Below are positions 45,990-57,700 of a stretch of 64,000 nucleotides of DNA, piece after piece (position 1 is the first letter of the stretch; each line of letters begins with the position of its first letter). Made by a program: the position numbers and the translations under genes. The DNA is taken from positions 124,001 through 188,000 of the forward strand of contig NW_017803824.1 in the NCBI RefSeq assembly GCF_001625305.1. Direction: 5' to 3'. A model generated the notes under the pieces. That model saw only the letters and a list, made by a program, of their open reading frames with translations. It searched no databases and was not told the DNA's origin. This stretch comes from Branchiostoma belcheri (Eukaryota; Chordata; Leptocardii; Amphioxiformes; Branchiostomatidae).

Positions 45990-46345
45990 GTACGCCTGTT
46001 ACAATACCCAATCCTATGTTCTGTTCAAACATTAGCTTTCTTAACAATGTTTTGGTTACTTTTCCAGAAGAGAAGGACCTTAAGGTGGTTGACCTTACAG
46101 TTTTTTACATAGGCAAATAATTTCGTCAGGATTAGTTTTAGACAGGTATATAATGTATACCTTTAACAATAAAAAATCCTCTGTCCTGTTCAAACATTAG
46201 TCTTACACTAGTAAGTTACAGTGTTTTAGTTACTTTTATCAAGGAGAGAGACCTTAAGGTAGTTGACCTTATGTTTTTTTTCTTAACAATGTTTTGGTTA
46301 CTTTTCCAGAAGAGAGAGACCTCAAGGTGGTTGGCCTCAAGGTTT
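45990..46345. repeat. Tandem repeat, about 150-180 bp, two to three copies
   Basis: CTGTTCAAACATTAG and TTTTGGTTACTTTTCCAGAA modules repeat. A minus frame through it (46216-46485) is a by-product. Confidence 0.7.
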
Positions 46346-46904
46346 TTACATAGGTGAATAATGTCGTCAGCTTGGTCAATGATTGATTTTAATTCACAAC
46401 CACTTGAAGAAAGAAAGAAGAAAAGCAAGAAAGAAAGAAGGAAATTAAGAAAGCAACAGCCGGTATTTCGATGACCATCTGTCACCTTATAATCATGATA
46501 ATTGTCCTGACAGGTGAAGATGACAGACAGTCATTGAAACCTCAGCCCTTGTTTAACAAGTGGTTGTGAGTGAAAAACTTGCTATTTAGCTTTTTACATA
46601 GCACTCAGGTGTAAAGTAGCTTACTAACAGCTTTTTACTGAATTGAATTGAAGTAGGTATTACTTTCAGATGAGAAAATACATTGTCAACACTTAATTGT
46701 TTGTTTCGCATCACTGGTAAACTACCTTCAGGCACAGCACACCAGTTTTGTATGTAACAATAATAAGTGCAAGCTGTGTAAGATTCAAATTGTACTGTAA
46801 GTGTTGTGGGATCTTGAAGTGCTTGAGGTGTGGCTGTCCTCAAACATAGATAGGACCTCTGGCTTTACGTCATATCTGAAAGGATGTCCCTAACCGAAGC
46901 TTCA

Positions 46905-47060
46905 AAAAGCTAGGTACTCATTTTCACCTGAGTGGAGTAACAAAACAGGTGCAAAGTGCCTCTCCCAAGGGAATAACACTGGGGCCTGCCAGGGATTCGA
47001 ACCCAGAACCTTCAGATTCTGTCAACAACCCTAACCACAAGCAAGACCACACCTTGTCAC
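46905..47060 (-). mobile_element. SINE fragment, minus strand
   Basis: On the minus strand: B box GGTTCGAATCC, then AGAGGCACTTTGCACC and CACTCAGGTGAAAATGAGTA, as in the SINE at 34740-35004. Lies between the CpG-rich region and WDR17. Confidence 0.7.
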
Positions 47061-47544
47061 CTCAGACCAACTTGCCATCTCTGTCACCTGTGCTTAAGGA
47101 CAAGTTAACCTGTGTGTAAACAGGTGAGAATTAAGGGTTACCAGTCGTGACAGGTATGACTGTGACCACACCCATCTAAGTCATACCACACCCATGTAAG
47201 GTACATATTGTACACTGAGAGATGCCTGCTTCTATTGTTAGGGACTGTCTGTATAGGAATGCAGCTTATTTGGATCAGGGAAGTTATAATCTCTTTGTTT
47301 GGATAAAGTATTGGCCATTTTATCCCTTAGCTGGGGATTATATGATTTAGATAACATTTGTGCAAAAGACCTGTATTCCTGATATCAAACATAACAACCA
47401 TATACATGTAAGTTACTAGGTGAAGATACAGTAATTGTAACTTAGGTCCCATAGCCTTTTTGAGGCTGTAAGGGTAGTGGGTTGTTAGTCCACAATATTG
47501 TCTAGGGCAATGTATCGGAAGGCTGAGCCCATCCGATCCCTCTC

Positions 47545-47665
47545 CTTCCACTGCCTTTTACCTCCCCAACTGAAGTCAGGTAACCAATTTTTCACCTGAG
47601 AAGAGTTCAGAGGAATGTTATGCCTTTCCTAATGCAAGGACACAACAACGTCTAGCTGGGTTTTG
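47545..47665 (-). mobile_element. Degraded SINE fragment
   Basis: Contains TTTTCACCTGAG and ATGCCTTTCCTAATGCAAGG matching the SINE body on the minus strand; the B box is degenerate. Confidence 0.45.
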
Positions 47666-48809
47666 AATTCAGATGTTAGATGGAAATTTGTTTGGTCTTT
47701 CCTGAGCGGTCGGGAACACCAAAGGCTATAGCTACATGTAGGGTCAGTCGGTATTTGCTATGATCAATTGGGTAACCGGAAACACAACATTTTTTCTTAC
47801 GCCTTATCAGAAGTCACCCATACCAGACCGTGTTAAGCCACGGTGCCATTCAGTCACCTAGAAACTTATTACGTAGGGTGAAAATACCAGTTGATTATCG
47901 AGATAAAAGCACAAGTGTTAAGCAGTACCAACAAATCAGTGGAGAGTAAACCAAAGCACTCAGCGACTCTATTTTGCATGCAGTGCGTAGAGAAAAGATT
48001 TGGTCGCCAATTGCATAGCTGTGGCCACTGTGGGTAGGAAAGGTTATCAGTTACGTGCTGGACTGCCCAATATTCAGAGTACTGTAGATCCGGAAATGTT
48101 CACAATGGTTTTATTTTTCACGGTTTTTGCAGTGATTTCTACATTGTGAATAAATTCATGGCACACCATAAATAGTATGACTACTGTACTACAGAATTGT
48201 TTTAAACGCAAATTTAAAACAGTGAAAACCTCATTTTGCTCTGACCAGAACTTTGGACCACTGCGAAATTAAATGTATTTCACAGTGGATCAGAATGGAG
48301 TACATGTATATCTATAATGGGTTGTTGCGATTCTAGAAATTACTTCTGAGGTCCGTAATGCACTTTTGACTCTGTTGCCAAAAGTCAGCCAGGGGCTATT
48401 CAAATGATTGGACTCTGATATGATTATGGGGTTTCCTGTTTTGTGCTGTTCGTACGTCAGTGTATGTCAAAAAATAGAAATCGCATCTATACTCAATTAT
48501 CAGTGATAAAGCAGTACATGGGCAGTAATTCATTCGTCCTTGGCAATTTTCAGAAAAATATGAATATGAAGCAACAGGGTAAAAAAATAAAATTATGGCA
48601 AGCAACCAATTACAGTAAACCTTGGAACATAAACTCAGTCGTCATTTTAAAACTAATTGTACAATTTAAAAAAATATGTATTTGAAGCAACGAAAAAATA
48701 TTATGGCATGCAACCAACCTCATCCTAGTACTATTATATTTAAACAGTAAACCCTGGAACATGGAACTCAACCTGACTATACATAAATTTAATTAATTTA
48801 GATTTAAAA

Positions 48810-48890
48810 GAATCCTACATCCTTTCCGCAAATTTACGGAGAGGATGTAGGACTCAGGAGCTATAATACTAGGTCTAGCAACCAGGCTAC
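48810..48890. repeat. Foldback element, partial
   Basis: ATCCTACATCCTTTCCGC / GGAGAGGATGTAGGA arms, ending CAACCAGGCTA; relative of 42067-42193. Confidence 0.6.
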
Positions 48891-50460
48891 ATCATTGTGT
48901 ATTCCTCTCTACTGTTCCAAATGGTGGATTTATCCTCTGGTCCCGTGCTGTAACCTTGCCTGGCTTAGGGCAGACTCACTGGTGCATGAAGGAGATATTA
49001 CCTAATGTACTGGATGTAGGGCCTCAACAGGAGAACATCCCACCACATGATGATATAACTGACCTACATGTAGGTGAACAGCTACTGTAAAATCTGTTTC
49101 TGTTCGAGAAACTTAAATTCCGTAGCAAGAGCTGAAAATAACCTGAGTTAGTTGTGTCGTAGATTGTAATTATGGTTGAAAAAAAAGCATCGCAATGCAG
49201 ACTTTGAAATAGACCTGACTTTGCAGTAAGTGCTCACTGTGAAAAATACAGACATAAACCATTGCAGATATAAATTTCATAGCATGAACTGAAAATGAAG
49301 AGTGTGTGGTGGTGTCAATTTTGCGGTTGAAAAAAAAAAAAAACAATTTTGCAGTTCTTGCAAAACAGAATTGCAGTAAGAGCTAACTGTGAAAAATCCA
49401 GACATAAATGCACTTCAAATGTTTAAGAACTTACAGTGATGAAGTATAGCTACAGCTACAGTCATGTAAGGCAGCCACATCCGGTATGGCCAAATTTACG
49501 AAGACACAACACAACAAATCATTGAACAAATGTATGCATATGTAGGTTATATGTGGGTGTGTACAAACATCTACTTAATAGATGGATCTCGGTTGAAAGC
49601 AATTGCGACTTATCTGGGACGAAAACAGGATGCCAGAGGACTTGAAGTATTCACAAAATTTACAATTCCTTCTGCTGCAAAAAAATCCCAGATTGTCTTT
49701 CCATAAAATAATGCCTCAAGCCTGTCACTTGGGAATGAGTTAAAAATATAGAGGAGATTTAGACTGAAACCTAAAAAGCATCCTAAGGCTAAACTATACA
49801 TTTATAGAACATAAATGTAAGCTGTTTCATGTGACAAGATACTGAAGCTACTATCTGTTATACTGGTTTTATAGTTCAGGAGATGAAACATGAATAAAAC
49901 TTGAAACAAGCCCATCCTGTTAGTACATACTTCGGCCAGTACGATAAAATCGTGGTATTTTATGTATCCTGATCTTTTTAAGGTAAAATGCGGTAAGGTC
50001 CAGGTGGGACAAAGTGGTTATATGGGCCTCTATGCAAATTTATGCAAATTAGGCAAAAATACCTTAGACAGAAAATAACGCAGCTTAATTTGAGTATTAC
50101 ATGAATGTCTGACTGACATCAAACTTAAAAGAAATTTATTTCCCATTTTCTATTCCTCTTCTGAAAATCACCGCCTACAGACTATCTAAATGGGCTTTTC
50201 CCACATTTTGAAATGTGTTAGTTTATAGTAATAGTAGTATGAGTTCAGGGGCAGCGATCCTGCCATATTTACACAGATTGATTGATGTGAAAAGAAAGAA
50301 GACTCTGTGCAAATCATATACTGCCCGGCATGTTTGCCCAGCACTACATGGTGCTTCTGGCTATGCAGAATCTATAGAATGTCCTCTTCAGCCTTAGCCT
50401 TGCTATGCATGGTACCAACATGGTATTGTTACACTGGATGTTGACTTACACGATTTAACA

Positions 50461-50660
50461 TACTGTAAATATGGAAACTTTCGCAGTGAATTTATTTTGC
50501 ACTAATCTCTTACTGCAAAAATATAACACAGCGATTATGTGTTGTATAGTTCTACAGTAATACAGAATTGTGTCAATTGCAAACTTGAAATACCCTGAAA
50601 ACTCCATTTTCGCTCATACCATGGAGTAAAACCACTGTAAAAGTAACACATTTTACGGTA
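50461..50660. mobile_element. MITE of the TACTGTAAATGC family
   Basis: TACTGTAAAT at the left and ATTTTACGGTA at the right, about 200 bp. Confidence 0.65.
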
Positions 50661-51299
50661 ACATGTACATGTTATTGTAAGAGTCTGGATGTTGACTTAA
50701 ACATGAGTTAAGGTAGCCAACTTGTTTCCTGTCACAACACTGAGTAGAATTGTGTATAGCTGTAACAAAACAAAATTAAAATGCACTAAGAAGCAAATCT
50801 GTTTACAATTGTAATGGAAATGAATTTCATACCCAGCTTATTTTTGGTATACTAATTACTATAATGCTTTCATTCTCACCAAGTCTATCCATACATGGAA
50901 ATTCTCACAGCTCTTTTGTCACCTTAAATCTTGTTCAAAAGCAACTAATGACGTGCCCTTGAATTCGAAGATTTGTTTATTTACCTGCTACCATGGCAAC
51001 ACACAGTAGAGGTAATTAGGTCTTGACAACGTAGCCTAGTTTGTTTATGTTTTGTTTGACAGTGACTTACAGTGTTGTAGAAAGCCAAGCTGTTGGGCTC
51101 ATGGCTCAGAAAAAATGTTGTTTGTGTTGATAGAAAGAAATTTGTTTTTACGAATCGATTTATATACGTCAAGCAGTATTTTGCAATTTCATGTGAAAAT
51201 TTTTGTTTTTGACACAGAATTGTGATATTACATATATATGTAGATGGTAACAGTTATAATGCAGCAAATAAAAGTCATACACCTATATATGTACATAAA

Positions 51300-51405
51300 C
51301 CCTGTTAGTACATGGATCAGTGCAGGTTAGGTGCAGGTAGACATCAGAAATACCGGCACAGCTCCAATTTTACCTGCATTAACCTGCATATGCAGGACTG
51401 GTGGT
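51300..51405. repeat. Partial copy of the GTGCAGGT family
   Basis: GGATCAGTGCAGGTTAGGTG and CTCCAATTTTACCTGCATT; ends not resolved. Confidence 0.55.
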
Positions 51406-51464
51406 ATTATTTTACCAGTAACTTTTTCTTATGCATTCTGTGGCCTTGGTACAGCAACAAAAGA

Positions 51465-51825
51465 CATGTTAACTATGATTATGAAGACTAAAGGCTTATG
51501 ATGGTTCCTCGTTCCCTTACAATGTAAGATTTCTTGTGGGAAAGTTGAAATCACTTTTGACATGTTACAGAAAGAAGAAAACTGTTACCAATGATTATGA
51601 AGACTAAAAGCTTATGGTAGTAACTTGTTCCTTTATAATGTAAGAACTAAGATTTCTTGTGGGAAAGAAAATCGCTTTTGACATGTCACAGAAAGAAGAA
51701 AACTGTTACCTATGATTATGAAGACTAAAACTTAGTAAAAGCTTGTGATAGGTACTTGTTCCTTAATAATGTAAGATTTCTTGTGGGAAAGTTAAAATCA
51801 CTTTAGACATACTACAAAAAGAAGG
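51465..51825. repeat. Tandem repeat, about 120 bp, three copies
   Basis: ATGATTATGAAGACTAAA recurs at 51474, 51592 and 51711 with GATTTCTTGTGGGAAAG. Confidence 0.85.
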
Positions 51826-54213
51826 AAATTCTTTGGTGGGAAAAGCCATTTAACTGATTAATAACCCCTTTCAGACAATACTTGAAGGTTGACACATTTA
51901 AACCTACAAGGTAAGAACTTGTGCTCGGTTTGAACAGCAAATATAATGCTGTAGCATTTGTTCTGTGTCCTGATTGGTCAGTTTTTTCTTTAGGTAATTG
52001 CTTTAAGTATTTGTATACATAAAGACTATAGTGCTACATACATTGACTAAAAATCCTCTGGACTGGTGGTACTTTAAGTGCAAGCAAGAATGCAGAGGTT
52101 GAACCAGCACAGGTATGTGTTTTGTTTTTTGACTGAAAGGGCACATGAAAAAAATACGCAAACGTGCTTTATACGACCGCTTTGCGATTTCTCCTCCACG
52201 CATAACAATTTATTTCATAGATGACATTTTCTTCTTGGTATGTTCATCTTGTAGGCCTAGGGAAATATGTGTTTCTGATTCAGTCCTAAAAAAAATAGGG
52301 TTGGTAGTTCAGGACAATGGCTCACACTGTCTCTAGGACCCCGCTCTCTTAGGAATCTTAGGCACCTTTTAGACACACTCACACTCACTGTCCGGTTTAT
52401 CGTCTGTCGTTCCCCGTCTTCCGAGGGTTAGACGTGCTTGCACAATACATCTGGGGCTTGATGGCAGCACGCCATGCACTTGTCTCTGTCTTGTGGGTTT
52501 GAAATGTCTTATGGCCTATAAATGTCAGCGGGTTTTTGTCAGGGTCAGTCAACGTCGGAAACCAGAAAGTTAAGTAAGTAAACACAACATGTCTTTCCTA
52601 CTAGTAGGTCTTAGTATTCAGCCCAGCGTAGCGTACGCCTTTCTAGACTAGTATTTCGTCTGACTGTTAACATTGCCTCCAGCATAGTGTAAATATAGAT
52701 TGTCTTGCTGACATTTCCATGAATCTTGTAAGCCTGATAGGCAGCCATTCAGCTATATATTGCCTGGTTTTCTCAGTACCAGGGTTTACAATAGATTCAG
52801 TTCTCAGAAGCTAAGTCTGTGCTAATAGGCTGAAGGCCACAACGCCAAAAATATACCTGTTTCACGTGTCAGTGGTAAGTAGATATTAAATGATCAGAAA
52901 GATTTATGAAAAAAATGACCCCATTGGAGACCAAAAGAGCGGTCCATGATGATGACGATTGTCTTGAAATTCATGATAAATTGAGTACCACCAAAAAACA
53001 AATGGAGGATTGACCAAATGCCTTTTTTTTACATCAGATATACACATGTACAAGGTATCTGTCTTGCATTACTGTAGAATGTAGACTAAGTCTAAATGCA
53101 TTCAATTTTGCAGTCTGAGGAAAAAGGGATTTTTTGTGGTGTTTGAAGTTCACAGCTGAAGTGGTATTCTGTTGTCATACAAAATGACTATATTTGTGGT
53201 GACACGATTTTGTGTTGGGAAGACACTGAAAAACTTAAAAAAAACACCATTAACATTTTATGATTTGCAGTATTTCAGAAAATGGAAGACAGCTATCAGC
53301 TGCAGTTAGAGTCAATTCCGCGTCACCGAGTGGGTTGTTATTGTCATTATTTAGAAATGTAATAGCAAATTTTCATCAAGTTCAAGCATAGATGCAATTT
53401 GCCTGTTGGTAAAAACCTAGCTGTATGAAAACTGGGTTCGTTGACTTTTTCCTGTGTGTATAAGTCATAGTTCTCACACAATCAGTTTTTGCCCACGTGT
53501 AAATTGGGTCATAAACCTGAGAGTGACATATTCTGTTTTGCATATTATTCTTGTGAAGGTGACTGACCTATAACAAGGTCGACAACATCACTGATAACAT
53601 AAAAATACACTATGATTTTCACCACATTGTGATATTTTGCCTGTGGCTAAGATCTTTGATCTATATGATTGGGTGAATCAGTATAAACAGAATATAATCA
53701 AGGATCATACTAATTACAGTAAGTTACCAACAGGTCCCACTGGTGTTTTGATCTTCGATATGACTCTGACAGCCAATTTCTTACCAGTCAAAAAAAGATA
53801 ATGATACAAGAGTCACAATACTGCAAATGCACTTAATTTCGCGGTGGTTATGTCTTGCGGTAGGAGTGAAAGGGAGGTTTTTGCAGTGTTTTAAATTGCA
53901 GTTGAAACTATTTAAATTTTATAGTACAGTAGTCTTACAGTTTCCGGTGCCATGACATGAATTTACTGACACCAAACGACCTATTATGTCTAACCTTTTC
54001 AGGATGCAGGCAAAGCAAAGGTGATGATGCTCCTACTGTACTCAGTGGCAGTGAGTGCCATTTTACAATAGTTCTAGCCAGGGAAAAACAAGTTTTTGAA
54101 CAGTCCTCAATCCTTGGTTAATATCATTGGACAGGTACTTAAAGGCAATTGACTCTTTCTTGTTCTTTTCTAAACTGGTTTTAGGTACTTAGTTGTACGG
54201 CCATGTTCCTAAT
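51826..54213. other. Non-coding stretch upstream of WDR17 exon 1
   Basis: 52385-52435 (TCACTGTCCGGTTTATCGTC) recurs at 61105-61150. 53820-53945 is a partial TACTGTAAATGC-family copy. 54025-54130 matches 57358-57455. No exon recognised. Confidence 0.5.
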
Positions 54214-54660
54214 TATTTGTCCTTGCTGTAAACTCAGGTTGGACTGTTTGCTACAGGCTACCAGTCTGGGTCTGTTTACAAAATATGCATCTGTGTGGTA
54301 AATCCTGTTTATAATAGTAAAAATACTAATGTCATATTTGTCCTTGTTGTAGACCCTGTGACAGGATGGCCATGTTAAAACAGGTTGTGCCGTTTGCTTC
54401 AAGCTGCCAGCCTGGGTCTGTTTTCTAGACATGTGTCTGATTGCTAAATACCTATTTATGATAGTAATAATGCTAATTTCATATTTGTCCCTGCTGTATA
54501 CCCTGTGACAGGATGGCCATAATAGAGCAGAATTTGGACTGTTGGCGGCTCAGGCTACCAGCTCTGGTCTAAGACACATTGAGTTGTGTTTTACTGTAAG
54601 TTTTAATACTGTTACTGTTTATAATATTTAATAATAATGGTATATTTTTTGTTACTACAG
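54214..54660 (+). repeat. Decayed tandem copies of the first WDR17 coding exon and its intron flank
   Basis: The exon start ACCCTGTGACAGGATGGCCAT recurs at 54353, 54500 and (the real exon) 54661, spaced 147 and 161 bases; a more degenerate first unit starts near 54214 and lacks that stretch. Each unit ends with the same intronic tail (TTTATAATAGTAA-type). The 54353 copy keeps an acceptor-like TTGTTGTAG and reads MAMLKQVVPF then ASSCQPGSVF before a TAG; it aligns residue by residue with the true exon. The 54500 copy has lost the AG. Confidence 0.88.
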
Positions 54661-54796
54661 ACCCCGTGACAGGATGGCCATGCTAAAGCAGGTAGGCCTG
54701 TTGGCGGCGGGGTGCCAGCCATGGAACACCAACGTCTGTTCAGCCAGCAAGGACCGCTTTGCCTACTGTGCAACGTTAGCTATCTACATCTACCAG
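54661..54796 (+). CDS. WDR17: WDR17 first coding exon
   Basis: Acceptor TTGTTACTACAG at 54660, 13 untranslated bases, then ATG at 54674: MAMLKQVGLLAAGCQPWNTN and on to ATLAIYIYQ, 41 codons in phase 0, donor GTGTTT. A second ATG two codons on (MLKQ) is also possible and matches the length of some vertebrate isoforms. Decayed tandem copies precede it. Confidence 0.95.
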
Positions 54797-57700
54797 GTGT
54801 TTTATTTTATTACACCTACATAGAGTTGAGAGCATTGAACAGAAGTCACATAATATGCTTATATATATAAAGGATCCTTCGCTCATAATCACAAAGTTGA
54901 GGTGACAAATACAAAATGTAATAGTGGACATAAAATGAAAATGGCTGGCACACCAACAGAACCTAGTATAATGTTAATGTAAGAAATGAAATCTTCTAGA
55001 AAGTAAAATGAAATTGAACACAATATCGAAGATACGGCAATTTGTAGAATCTATCAGGTATGGAATTCTTTCTACCCGAGTATCCTAGCTAGCTTGAAAT
55101 ATTTTTTCCGGCATCTCAATTTTGTCGAGCTATGCAACAATCTCAGGGAGGAATTTTTAAGATTCTAGACACTGACTGAAACACATTTCCTGTATTTTGA
55201 GGTGCAAATGTTGCTGGTAAACTAAGCTTAGTTTAATGACATTTCTTCCTGTGCCGATTTTTGGCCGGCAAAGATGACGGATTGGGCAAAATTTTTGTCC
55301 ATTGAGTAGCAAAATTCTGTCAAATGACAGAAACACGTCGTTGGATGCGGGCTAGAACATTGCTTTCTATTCATATGCCATCAAAATCCTGCAACAGAAA
55401 CTTATATACACAAGAAAGGTGTTTTATGTTTCAAAATTCTAATTCTAACATAAAATTCTAAATTCTATTTTTTTAAAAGCTAAAGCGTCCTTTTAAATTA
55501 AAATGTGTGCAAGAGACACGACACAATATATTCAGAGCAGTTGACATCAGAAAAAGGCCTTAGGCAACAGTTGGTCGGGTAACTGGAAACACAACTTTCT
55601 GTTTCTAAGGCCTTACTGTAGCTAGTAGATTTGAGCCCTGCTTTTGATATTGAATTTCATGGTCTCGACACATCTCTACTCAAAGGAATAACCATTTTGA
55701 TTCGACATAAAAACGAGGAACTTCAGAGGTTGAAGAAAAATGGGGGTCATGGCAGTTTTAAAGCCATATTTATATACCAAGTCTTGATAAAATATACATG
55801 TCGACCCACAGTCACAATCCATTATTCATTGCTTCTTTTGTCCACCGTAATGGTGGGAGCTGCGTTCGGGGTTGAAGTATTATTAATGTATTTGCCTATG
55901 GGTAAGCCTGTCTAAGCTTCTGTTGAGTTACATTGTACATGTCTTGCTGGCTGGGAAAACTGAAGAATGAATGCTGTTGAAATCATAACCAAATTTTCTA
56001 GCCATGTCGGATATATTAATGCAGACTAGTATATTTTTGAAGCTCTAATACTCAAGGTAGTATTCCATACACATTTTGTTATTACATGTTACATTGTAGC
56101 TTAAAAGAAAACCAAAATATAAAGTAAAATGCAAATTCATTAGAGTTCTGTATTAAATGTTGTCTATTCTTTCAGTATCATTGGAGTATTTTTTTAATCA
56201 AATGGTCCATATCCCATTTTGACAGCTTGCTACCAAAATAGTATAAAAATGCCAAGGGTCTATACCAGCTGGTCTATGCTGATATTGATAATATCAACTG
56301 AAACATATTTCTCATGAGATTTGACAGGTTGTTAGGTGTTTGCCACATTTGACCTTTTGGTCGTGGCCTGGTTTATTTTATGCCTAATCCCCTGGGATGA
56401 ATTTATAAAAGCCATAAATGCTAGATTTTCTCTGTGTGGGCATGTTTTAACCATACAAATAACCTGCAAAGCCTAAAATCTATTGATGATAATTGAAAAA
56501 AATTGTCCAAAGGCTATTGGCATTAAATGGAACCATTAAAGTGATGAAAAAAATTAACTGTTACAAGTACATTAATAGATTAAAAAATCAGCACCAAGGA
56601 CAGATGCAATTTGTATTAGGGATAAATATGTGAACATCTAACATAGACACTGTATATCAATTATATGAAATTGTAGAGTTGTCTTCTTACTTGTTGAAGG
56701 TAGCTTGGCCCCTAGAAGATTGACGACTAACACCTCTAAGTGTAAAGCTCTGGAACTCCTCCCACAGAACATTGCTATTCTTAAGGGCAGACATAAATTT
56801 AAGACCTGTGTTAAGTGTCACCTCAGTTGTATATCAGTTGATCCTGTTGATATATCAGATGTGCTAACATGGGCCAATTTTTATCAGACTGAGAACTGCT
56901 TTGTCGGTGAAGGTTATCCAGGAATACTGTTACACAAGCAACTGGATATGATTTTGGAAAGTTAATTGGACTGAGAATTGCTTGTTATCTTGGTACTGGA
57001 GGCTGTGATGTCTGGTTTCCATAGTGACAGGGAATCCCTCCAGCTCCTGTTGAAGTAAATTTTGTTGATGAAAGGTCTTGAGCTCCTTTTGGTAGTTCTG
57101 TAATTTGAGAATGCTTTTCTCCAGTTACAGTTGAATGACCGCAAATTCTCAGGGAGGATGCCCAAACGGTCCCTGACCTCCACAGATTTTGTAACATAGG
57201 TCTATCTGGCGTTTATATCCATATAACCGGTATAACTGCCCTTTGGCGTAACACACCAGCTTCGCAGGCATGCGGCACTGTGGCAGCTGGCTACATTACA
57301 CCAAAGGACTTGTTACACCTAACGCTTGAACATCTTACTCTAAACATTGTTGAAAGCCATCTAATGCCCCTACTGTACTTGGTGACAGCACTGCAATAGT
57401 TCTAGGAAAGAATGAATTTTTGAAGACCTCAATCCTTGATTGATAGTTCTGGTACTTGACTGCAATGTTTGTGAAAGTTTGTTGTGTCAGAGGCATCAAT
57501 GAATAATCAAATATTTCTTGAACTCCCAGCTGGACAGGAAATTCAACGAGTTCAAGCTTCACTCCATCATGTCAGAGCACACCAAGACCATCACGGCGAT
57601 GGCCTGGCACCCCCGTAACCCCGACATCCTAGCCTCCGCCTCTGCAGACCAGAGAATATGCATCTGGCACGTGGCAGAACAAAGACTCCTGAAGAGCCTG

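Larger units (their letters stand above)
47670..51299. other. Non-coding stretch, possibly WDR17 first intron
   Basis: Scattered MITE-like fragments (48080-48300, 49085-49410, 50461-50660); no coding exon supported. Confidence 0.45.

Noticed and set aside
55631-55915. 94-codon plus frame with a hydrophobic stretch (SLLLLSTVMVGAAFGVEVLL)
   Set aside because: No recognised homology, no splice context, and it lies in a WDR17 intron; could be chance.
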